Source: Lachnospiraceae bacterium
GTDB taxonomy: Bacteria > Bacillota > Clostridia > Lachnospirales > Lachnospiraceae
Reading direction: 5' to 3'
Length of the DNA stretch: 5,132 nt
Assembly (NCBI GenBank): GCA_017964745.1
Contig: JAGCRJ010000266.1
Span: 1-5,132 of the forward strand
Positions 1 through 4,703 of this stretch are shown piece by piece. A program made the position numbers and the translations under genes. Numbering within the stretch: the stretch's first letter is position 1; each line of letters starts with the position of its first letter. The notes under the pieces are model-generated. The model worked only from the letters and a program-made list of their open reading frames with translations, did not search any database and had not been told where the DNA came from.

Positions 1-244
1 ACGAAGAAACAGCATCAACAAATAGTGTAATGTTTTCAGAGGATATCGATTCAAATCCAACATAATAGGTATATATCAAAACACCATCCTTATCTCTACT
101 GAGTCCCAAATATTTTATTGAATCTCCTATACAGGAATTGATGTATTCAGATAAGTCATCATCTGGATCTACATCTTGCACTTCGTGGAACCCACACCCA
201 CAAATCAATATTGAATAAATTAATAAAATACATATTTTTTTCAT
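1..244 (-). CDS. Small putative lipoprotein, partial (3' end outside window)
   Basis: I do not recognise this protein. The frame is open from an ATG at 244-242 to the window edge, giving 81 residues with no stop. It begins MKKICILLIYSILICGCG: a short basic start, a hydrophobic stretch and then Cys17 in an ICGC context, which fits a lipoprotein signal peptide, although Cys at position -2 is unusual for a lipobox. The part after Cys17 is acidic (a VDPDDD run near residue 25), then looks like mixed alpha/beta sequence. The start is supported by a GGAG ribosome binding site 8 bases upstream and by overlap with the stop of the preceding peptide gene (TAATG), so the two are probably translationally coupled. 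By hand count, bases 1-240 are about 31% G+C and rich in ATA and TTA codons, against about half G+C in sampled lines of the znu genes, which suggests a different origin. Function unknown. Confidence 0.72.
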   Translation of the reverse strand, partial: MKKICILLIYSILICGCGFHEVQDVDPDDDLSEYINSCIGDSIKYLGLSRDKDGVLIYTYYVGFESISSENITLFVDAVSS

Positions 245-417
245 TATGATATCTCCAAAATATTCTGGCTAATACTTAAGCCATTTGCAAAATCAGTATT
301 ACCGGTTGTGGGATCAGGATATTCACTTGCATGAACAAGTGAAACGAACGAACTGAGAACAAGAACTATGGACATCAGAACGGATGTCAGAAATGGGCAG
401 ACTTTTACCTTCCTCAT
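244..417 (-). CDS. Small predicted secreted peptide (57 aa)
   Basis: A short gene of 57 codons. The ATG at 417-415 is preceded by an excellent ribosome binding site (GAAAGGAGT, 5 bases upstream). The product starts MRKVKVCPF, followed by a long hydrophobic core to about residue 28, then VHA followed by SE. This is a textbook signal peptidase I site after Ala30. The mature part would be only about 27 residues, beginning SEYPDPTTGN, with no cysteine and no clear family. Its stop TAA shares one base with the ATG of the downstream lipoprotein (TAATG), so the two form an operon. A promoter lies just upstream. It could be a signalling or accessory peptide, or the remnant of a longer secreted protein. 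The RBS, signal peptide and coupling make it a real gene, but its function cannot be read from the sequence. Confidence 0.72.
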   Translation of the reverse strand: MRKVKVCPFLTSVLMSIVLVLSSFVSLVHASEYPDPTTGNTDFANGLSISQNILEIS

Positions 418-455
418 AAGAACTCCTTTCGGTATTAAAAAGCCCCACTAAATTT

Positions 456-484
456 TTATTAACATATGCACCTCTTAACGTCAA
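456..484 (-). promoter_or_regulatory. Probable promoter of the secreted-peptide/lipoprotein pair
   Basis: Read on the minus strand, TTGACG (484-479) is followed after 17 bases by TAATAA (461-456), with a TG one base before it (extended -10). The match to the -10 consensus is only 3 of 6, so the TG and the spacing carry the call. A second TTGACT at 518-513 lies 19 bases from TAAAAT (493-488) and could be a tandem or alternative promoter. Both lie downstream of the operon terminator, so the pair needs its own promoter. Confidence 0.45.
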
Positions 485-524
485 ATAATTTTAGTAAAGT
501 TTTTAGATTTTTAGTCAAAAGACC

Positions 525-555
525 AAAAAACACCCCGGACAATTCTGTCCGGGGT
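525..555 (-). terminator. Intrinsic terminator of the zinc operon
   Basis: On the minus strand ACCCCGGAC and GTCCGGGGT (555-547 and 540-532) form a perfect 9-bp, mostly G/C stem around a six-base loop. One G and then six T follow (530-525). It lies 10 bases past the stop codon of the distal lipoprotein. There is no matching T-run on the plus strand, so it acts on minus-strand transcripts, ending the operon and separating it from the A+T-rich unit downstream. Confidence 0.93.
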
Positions 556-565
556 AAATATCCTG

Positions 566-1222
566 TTATAGCAGCCTTGCGTTCCTGAGGGTGCAATACT
601 GATATCCGCCATCCATATATGTGTCGAAGGTTCCTATGACGGTCACCGTATCCTCGTACTCGGGGTAATCATCGGGATACGCATATGTATCATCAAGTTC
701 GATTTCTATTCCCTGCGAGCAGCATGCCGTCGCATCCATGATGACACATGCACAGTAAAACTGCTCTCCTTCCTTGGGGAAGTTGCATACATACATTCCG
801 TCCATCTTGACGACCTTTCCCTTATATGAATCGGGGTTCGTTATCATATCGAAAACCTGGGAATAGGTCATGATCGAATTAAGAACCGTAATATCCACAT
901 CAACGCCTTCGGTCGAACTGTACAATTCTTTCATCTCATCGGGATCGGGCGGATTGCTTTCCGCGGCTGCCTGAATGGCTGTACCGTCACCGAGATCAAA
1001 AAGTGCAGGGTCGTTTGAATCAAGCGGAACAACAATCTCATTTCCGGAATTCTGACCGGACTGTGCAGCCTCCGCATCGGCCTCCGCCATGCCTGCCTGC
1101 AATACTTCATCAACCGATGAACCCTGGCCGCCGGTATGCTGGGCCGTACCGCCCGCACCGCATCCGGTCACAAGAAACGATAAGCATATTAAAAGAGATA
1201 TAAGCTTTTTCTTTTTCATCAT
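566..1222 (-). CDS. Putative lipoprotein, last gene of the zinc-uptake operon
   Basis: A 218-residue predicted lipoprotein: basic start (MMKKKK), hydrophobic core, and lipobox LVTGC with Cys21 as lipid anchor. Residues 22-110 look like a flexible, low-complexity acidic linker. Residues about 115-218 look like a compact beta-rich domain with a pattern PDSYKGKVVKMDG, then Cys146, Cys157, Cys159, Cys167-Cys168 and Cys210. From memory this resembles the C-terminal OB-like region of the DUF1980/YcgQ (TIGR03943) proteins, which also have a paired-Cys segment; that is a recollection, not a search. The ATG overlaps the znuB stop by four bases (ATGATGA). The second Met one codon later is an equally possible start. 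The tight coupling to znuB and the terminator just after it place it firmly in the operon. A role in extracellular metal binding or delivery is inferred from context only. Confidence 0.85.
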   Translation of the reverse strand: MMKKKKLISLLICLSFLVTGCGAGGTAQHTGGQGSSVDEVLQAGMAEADAEAAQSGQNSGNEIVVPLDSNDPALFDLGDGTAIQAAAESNPPDPDEMKELYSSTEGVDVDITVLNSIMTYSQVFDMITNPDSYKGKVVKMDGMYVCNFPKEGEQFYCACVIMDATACCSQGIEIELDDTYAYPDDYPEYEDTVTVIGTFDTYMDGGYQYCTLRNARLL

Positions 1223-2058
1223 CTGTTTCCTTCACATAACCTGCCGATAAGACAGCATATTCCGAATACAACCATATCCGCGGCAACTATAGTCGAACCT
1301 ACCGGAGTGCCGGTGATTATCGAAATGACCATTCCTGCAAGTGCACATACAACCGAAAGAACAACCGAACAGATCGTTACGCTCTTGAAGCTCTTGAAAA
1401 GCTTCATAGCGGAAAGTGCCGGGAAAATGACCAGTGCGGATATAAGGAGCGAACCGACCAGATTCATCGCAAGAACAATTATAACTGCGGTGATGACGGC
1501 AATGATCAGGTTATAAACTTCAGTTCTGGTTCCGGTTGCCTTCGCGAAGTTCTCATCAAACGTAACAGCAAAAATCCTGTTGTAGAACAAAATGAATGTT
1601 ACGACAACGACCAAAGACAAAATCATGCTCAGCCATACATCGCTTCCCTTGAGTGTAAGTATCGATGTGGAACCGAAAAGCGTCGAGCATACATCTCCCG
1701 AAAGGTTTGCCGATGTCGAGAAGACATTCATGATCAGATAACCGAATGCCAGTGCACCGACCGAGATCATCGCGATTGCGGCATCTCCCTTTATCTTGGC
1801 ATTCTGACCCGTCCTGAGCAAAAGTATGGCGCTTATGACGGTGATCGGCATTGCAACTATCATATTATTGGTCAGATTAAGCACACCCGCGATAGCCATC
1901 GCGCCGAATGCAACATGGGAAAGACCGTCGCCGATGTAAGAAAATCTCTTGAGAACGAGCGTAACACCGAGAAGCGATGAGCAAAGTGCAATGAGCACAC
2001 CGACTATGATAGCATATCTGACAAAGGGATACTGAAGGGCAAGAAATAATTTATCCAT
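1219..2058 (-). CDS. znuB: Zinc ABC transporter permease ZnuB
   Basis: The membrane subunit of a zinc (possibly zinc/manganese) uptake ABC transporter of the ABC-3 family. It has 279 residues, the usual length, and about eight hydrophobic segments, starting near residues 13-35 and ending near 250-272. Family motifs are present: RFSYIGDGLSHVAFGA at about 38-53, a DENFAKATG segment near 158-166, and GSLLISALVIFPALSA at about 202-217. It would form the channel through which metal released by ZnuA crosses the membrane, driven by ZnuC. The start overlaps the znuC stop by eight bases and has a GGAGG ribosome binding site about 10 bases upstream inside znuC. Its own stop overlaps the next lipoprotein start. 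Family membership is certain; preference for zinc over manganese or iron is inferred from the neighbouring Fur-type regulator and ZnuA. Confidence 0.95.
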   Translation of the reverse strand: MDKLFLALQYPFVRYAIIVGVLIALCSSLLGVTLVLKRFSYIGDGLSHVAFGAMAIAGVLNLTNNMIVAMPITVISAILLLRTGQNAKIKGDAAIAMISVGALAFGYLIMNVFSTSANLSGDVCSTLFGSTSILTLKGSDVWLSMILSLVVVVTFILFYNRIFAVTFDENFAKATGTRTEVYNLIIAVITAVIIVLAMNLVGSLLISALVIFPALSAMKLFKSFKSVTICSVVLSVVCALAGMVISIITGTPVGSTIVAADMVVFGICCLIGRLCEGNR

Positions 2059-2821
2059 TATCTTTATCCTCCATATTAGTCATAGTCTTTCTGGGCTTAT
2101 ACATTACAGGGTGCTCCGAATCCCTCGACTGCATCATAAGGAAGAACTTTCCCGCCTTGCTTCCGAGGTACTCATCCCTCGTTCCGAAGAAAACATTCTC
2201 TCCGACATGAAGAATGTGATCCGCGTAATTGACTGCGGTTCCGATGTCGTGGGATATCATTATTATCGTTACCTTCTCTTTATTGAGTTCCGAGATCAGA
2301 GCATACATCTCTGCGGTAACCTTGGGATCGAGTCCGGATACAGGCTCATCGAGCAGAAGAAGCTTTCTTGTCGCGCAGAGTGCCCTTGCAAGAAGTACTC
2401 TCTGCTGCTGGCCGCCCGACAGTTCCCTGTAGCATTTCGAAGCAAGATCGGTTATTCCCATCTTCTCCATATTTTCTGATGCTTTCTTTTTATCCTCCGC
2501 GCTGTAGAAGGGCCTGAAGCCTCCCCTTCCCTGGCATCCGGACAGAACGACTTCTCTCACCGATGCGGGAAAATCTCTCTGGACCGGTGACTGCTGAGGC
2601 AGGTATCCGATCTCATTTTCCATAAGTCCTTCACCCTTGATTATCTGACCTCTTTCAGGCTTCTGAAGGCCGAGAAGAGTCTTCATGAGCGTGGATTTTC
2701 CCGATCCGTTCTCGCCCACGATACACAGATAATCTCCGGTATTGACTTCAAAATTGATGTTTTCCGCAACGATCTGCGATCCGTATCCTACGGCCAGATC
2801 TTTAACGGTGAGAAGAGCCAT
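2051..2821 (-). CDS. znuC: Zinc ABC transporter ATP-binding protein ZnuC
   Basis: The cytoplasmic ATPase of the zinc importer, 256 residues. All the expected elements are intact and in order: Walker A GENGSGKST (36-44), Q-loop at YLPQQ (Gln76/77), signature LSGGQ (134-138), Walker B LLLLDEP (154-160, with Asp158 and catalytic Glu159), D-loop SGLD (162-165) and the switch histidine His191 (ISHD). The C-terminal tail from about residue 230 is charged and ends in a Met/Lys/Asp-rich stretch that overlaps the znuB start. The ATG is preceded by AGGAGG with an 8-base spacing. It starts 18 bases after the znuA stop. The order regulator, binding protein, ATPase, permease is typical of Gram-positive zinc operons. 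Assignment to metal-chelate importers is secure; the exact metal rests on context. Confidence 0.96.
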   Translation of the reverse strand: MALLTVKDLAVGYGSQIVAENINFEVNTGDYLCIVGENGSGKSTLMKTLLGLQKPERGQIIKGEGLMENEIGYLPQQSPVQRDFPASVREVVLSGCQGRGGFRPFYSAEDKKKASENMEKMGITDLASKCYRELSGGQQQRVLLARALCATRKLLLLDEPVSGLDPKVTAEMYALISELNKEKVTIIMISHDIGTAVNYADHILHVGENVFFGTRDEYLGSKAGKFFLMMQSRDSEHPVMYKPRKTMTNMEDKDNG

Positions 2822-2839
2822 TCTTAATTCCTCCTGCCT

Positions 2840-3811
2840 TTAGTACGAAAGAGCCTCTTTCAGAACTTCCAGGTTACTGTTCATTAAAGATATATATGTT
2901 ACTCCGTTTGCAATATCATTTGATGTTACGGACTGCATTGAATCAAGAGTAAGAACCTCCTGATCCTTTGAAGCGGTATTCTGTACTATGGTCTCTGCAA
3001 TGCTGTGATCCTTGCCTTCAATGGTAAGGACACAGTTAAGTCCGAGTTCATCAACCTTTCCGGAAAGGAAAGTTATGGTTTCAAAGCTTGCCTCAGATTC
3101 CGCAGAGCATCCTACGAATGCTGCATAGTATTCAAGTCCGTAATCATCCGTCATATAACGGAAAGGAAAACGGTCACCGAAAAGAATGGTATCACCGGAA
3201 GCATTTGCAACCGCCTCCTTGTACTCTTCATCAAGTGCCAGAAGCTCCCCTGCATATGCCGTGGAATTCTCCGCATAAACATTCGCATTATCGGGATCGA
3301 TCGTCTGAAGCGCTTCGGAAATGCTCTCGGTAAACTTAACCGCATTCTTCAGTGAAAGCCACACATGCTCGTCATATTCGGTGCCTTCTTCATGATGCTC
3401 TTCCTCCTGCATGCCCTCCACGATCTCCTCTTCCTTGACGGAATCACCGAGTTCGTCAAGAAGATTTATGACCACCATATCCTTATTGACCGCTTCACTG
3501 AGAGCATCCTCAATCCACTCATCCGACTCACCGCCGACATAGATGAACAGATCGCAGTCAGCGATCTTCATGATGTCATCCACCGTGGGCTGGTAGCTGT
3601 GAAGGTCCACTCCGTTATCGAGAAGAAGCGTTACCTCTGCTCCTGCGGGATTTTCGCCGAGAACATTCATTACCCAGTCATACTCAGGGAAGATGGTAAC
3701 TACAATACTTAATTTGTCATTTCCGGCAGCCGCACCGTTTGAGGATGAGCATCCGCCGAGTGTAGCGATCGTCATGACCGCAGCAAGTAAATATGCAAAT
3801 ATCTTTTTCAT
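2840..3811 (-). CDS. znuA: Zinc-binding lipoprotein ZnuA (variant ligand set)
   Basis: The extracellular substrate-binding protein of the importer (cluster A-I, ZnuA/AdcA/TroA family), 323 residues. The signal peptide ends in a lipobox with Cys21 (LGGCSSS). Metal-site features visible: His71 in VDLHSYQPT, a short acidic His loop about 126-149 (EEEHHEEG, His139/His140), and His149 in DEHVWLS. The third canonical ligand, normally His in an HdAfgY-type motif, is missing: here the segment is GDRFPFRYM (212-220). Nearby candidates are Asp213, Cys235 in GCSAESE, Glu265/His269 in IEGKDH, and Asp290. The start is supported by ACGGAGG nine bases upstream. It lies 51 bases after the Cys-rich membrane protein gene and 18 bases before znuC. 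The family call is secure; zinc rather than manganese is inferred from the His-rich loop and the regulator. Confidence 0.93.
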   Translation of the reverse strand: MKKIFAYLLAAVMTIATLGGCSSSNGAAAGNDKLSIVVTIFPEYDWVMNVLGENPAGAEVTLLLDNGVDLHSYQPTVDDIMKIADCDLFIYVGGESDEWIEDALSEAVNKDMVVINLLDELGDSVKEEEIVEGMQEEEHHEEGTEYDEHVWLSLKNAVKFTESISEALQTIDPDNANVYAENSTAYAGELLALDEEYKEAVANASGDTILFGDRFPFRYMTDDYGLEYYAAFVGCSAESEASFETITFLSGKVDELGLNCVLTIEGKDHSIAETIVQNTASKDQEVLTLDSMQSVTSNDIANGVTYISLMNSNLEVLKEALSY

Positions 3812-3820
3812 ATGTTTTAG

Positions 3821-3858
3821 CCTCCGTTAATTTCAGAAAAAAAATATCATGACGGAGG
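3821..3858 (-). promoter_or_regulatory. Possible RBS-sequestering hairpin before znuA
   Basis: On the minus strand the sequence CCTCCGT (3858-3852) lies four bases after the stop of the preceding gene. It is the exact complement of ACGGAGG (3827-3821), which is the znuA ribosome binding site. The two arms are separated by 24 bases that include a run of eight T. Folded, this would hide the znuA RBS, and a ribosome finishing the upstream gene would cover the first arm and free it. A second CGGAG inside the upstream gene (3888-3884) could pair with the CTCCG part of the first arm as a competing fold. The complementarity is seen; the regulatory effect is inferred. Confidence 0.4.
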
Positions 3859-3862
3859 AATC

Positions 3863-4162
3863 TCAATTATCCATTCGTACCTTCTCCGAAACCAATGTGT
3901 CAAAAGAAAAAACCGTACTGCCGTTCATTCCGATGCGGCATATCAATTCATAAGCAATAAGTGCCGAAATGATGATCAGCCTTGCGCCCTGTGTCTCATA
4001 CAATATGCCTTCGCATATCTGCAGGCACTCACATACCGGACACTCCTCACCTGAGCATTCATGAACGGTCTCTTCCGCAATATAAAATGCAGAGAAAGCC
4101 ATGAGCAGAAACATTACGGCAGAAAGGATCAAAGGCAGGAATTTTATATTCTTATTCCGCAT
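3863..4162 (-). CDS. Small membrane protein with extracellular-type His/Cys cluster
   Basis: I do not recognise a named family. I choose the ATG at 4162-4160, giving 99 residues (MRNKNIKF...), because a GGAAGGAAG ribosome binding site lies just upstream; an in-frame ATG at 4195 lacks this and lies deeper in the regulator gene. There are two predicted membrane helices, about 8-28 and 60-77. Between them is a loop with His34, Cys36, Cys41, Cys44, Cys46 and Cys50 (HEC, then CPVCECLQIC), very like a metal-binding or redox cluster. The tail after residue 80 is polar. Its start overlaps the regulator stop by 11 bases and znuA follows, so it is part of the zinc operon. If both ends are cytoplasmic the Cys loop faces outside. 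Possible roles are zinc sensing, zinc storage or helping ZnuA/ZnuB; none is shown. From memory, similar small proteins sit beside Fur/Znu genes in other Clostridia. Confidence 0.82.
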   Translation of the reverse strand: MRNKNIKFLPLILSAVMFLLMAFSAFYIAEETVHECSGEECPVCECLQICEGILYETQGARLIIISALIAYELICRIGMNGSTVFSFDTLVSEKVRMDN

Positions 4163-4586
4163 CTTCTTCCTTCCTTCTGCAATCATCGCATACACCGTAG
4201 AAAACCGTCCTCATGGGGTTCAGTTTAAAACCGTGTTCCTCGCTCAGATGCTTTCCGATCTCTTTTAACTCCTCACACTGCAGATGTATGAGCTTTCCGC
4301 ATTTTTCGCATTTGCAATGAAAGCAGGTCTTTCCTTTTTTATGGACTCTCATGCCCACATATTCAAAGCATGCACGTCCCGAAGCTTCCATAATGTATTT
4401 ATTCAGAAGACCCTCATCGACGAGCTTTTCAAGCTGACGGTAAACGGTAGCCTGTCCTATGGATGCTCCCTGTGCCTTGAAATACTCGCATACATCGCCG
4501 GCGGTGATATGATCACCGGAGCGTTTCTCGAGATATTTGAGCAGGATCTCGCGCTGTTTTGTTTTGTAAGTAGAGCCTGCGGGCAT
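4152..4586 (-). CDS. zur: Fur-family transcriptional regulator, probably Zur
   Basis: A metal-responsive DNA-binding repressor of 144 residues, normal Fur/Zur length. The N-terminal winged helix spans about 5-75, with the recognition-helix motif SIGQATVYRQLEKLVDEG at 42-59. The C-terminal dimer/metal domain holds CEKCGK (Cys93, Cys96) and CDDC (Cys133, Cys136), the classic structural zinc site. Cys88, His90, His101, Cys104, His113 and His118 are candidates for the sensing site; Cys88 is where many Fur proteins have His. I chose the ATG at 4586-4584, which has GGAG six bases upstream. The frame stays open to a TTG at 4673, but that TTG belongs to the promoter -35 box and the frame would translate the operator. 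It leads an operon of zinc-uptake genes and has two Fur-type boxes upstream, so it probably represses itself and the operon. Zur rather than Fur or PerR is inferred from context. Confidence 0.9.
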   Translation of the reverse strand: MPAGSTYKTKQREILLKYLEKRSGDHITAGDVCEYFKAQGASIGQATVYRQLEKLVDEGLLNKYIMEASGRACFEYVGMRVHKKGKTCFHCKCEKCGKLIHLQCEELKEIGKHLSEEHGFKLNPMRTVFYGVCDDCRRKEEDAE

Positions 4587-4591
4587 AATTT

Positions 4592-4596
4592 TCTCC
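4592..4596 (-). promoter_or_regulatory. Ribosome binding site that fixes the zur start
   Basis: GGAGA on the minus strand, with GGAG ending six bases before the ATG at 4586. It decides the start: the TTG at 4673 has no comparable site, and the 29 extra residues would be the translated operator rather than Fur-family sequence. Confidence 0.8.
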
Positions 4597-4605
4597 AAAA
4601 TAAAA

Positions 4606-4620
4606 TGAGAACTGTTCTCA
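4606..4620 (-). promoter_or_regulatory. Fur/Zur-type operator box 1
   Basis: A perfect 7-1-7 inverted repeat, TGAGAAC-T-GTTCTCA on the plus strand, with the geometry of Fur-family boxes. It lies in the 5' leader between the likely transcription start and the zur ribosome binding site. Its centre (4613) is 24 bases from the centre of box 2. It differs in sequence from the B. subtilis Zur box (TCGTAATNATTACGA) but has the same design. Confidence 0.88.
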
Positions 4621-4629
4621 ATTTGAATT

Positions 4630-4644
4630 TGAGAACCGTTCTCA
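4630..4644 (-). promoter_or_regulatory. Fur/Zur-type operator box 2
   Basis: A second perfect 7-1-7 inverted repeat, TGAGAAC-C-GTTCTCA on the plus strand, identical to box 1 except for the central base. It begins directly after the -10 element and covers the expected transcription start, so a bound repressor would block RNA polymerase. I found no further copy of the full palindrome in the window, so the operon is probably controlled from this site alone. Confidence 0.9.
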
Positions 4645-4673
4645 TTTTTATCATAATGAACCGTCTTTGTCAA
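4645..4673 (-). promoter_or_regulatory. Promoter of the zur-znu operon
   Basis: On the minus strand there is a consensus -35 box TTGACA (4673-4668), a 17-base spacer, and TAAAAA (4650-4645) as -10, with TG one base before it (extended -10). Transcription would start near 4638, inside operator box 2. It stands about 30 bases after the stop of the upstream hydrolase gene, and no terminator is visible between them, so some read-through is possible. Confidence 0.8.
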
Positions 4674-4703
4674 TAAAATGCGGTACTTTTAAGAGGAATT
4701 TAA

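Noticed and set aside
421..470. GTGGGGCTTTTT in the leader of the peptide gene as a terminator or riboswitch part
   Set aside because: There is no nearby complementary CCCCAC arm and no recognisable riboswitch core.
1549..1555. GTTCTCA, half of the operator motif, inside znuB
   Set aside because: The other half of the palindrome is absent and it lies within coding sequence; most likely chance. The same holds for TGAGAAC at 1950-1956.
2111..2479. Plus-strand open frames opposite znuC
   Set aside because: Shadow of an intact ATPase gene with all its motifs; no independent support.
3005..3712. Plus-strand and alternative-frame openings opposite znuA
   Set aside because: Low-complexity shadow translations of the znuA coding sequence without family features.
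3837..3860. Run of eight T (minus strand) before znuA as a terminator
   Set aside because: The only stem ahead of it is five base pairs with a loop of about 26 bases, too weak, and the operon continues.
4163..4195. Longer start for the Cys-rich membrane protein
   Set aside because: It would overlap the regulator gene by 44 bases and lacks a good RBS; the ATG at 4162 has one and gives a typical basic start before the first helix.
4671..4673. TTG as start codon of the Fur-family gene
   Set aside because: It is part of the TTGACA -35 box; the extension would encode the operator, and the ATG at 4586 has a good RBS.
4284..4676. Plus-strand open frame opposite the regulator
   Set aside because: It is a mirror of a well-supported conserved gene, with no RBS or recognisable protein.
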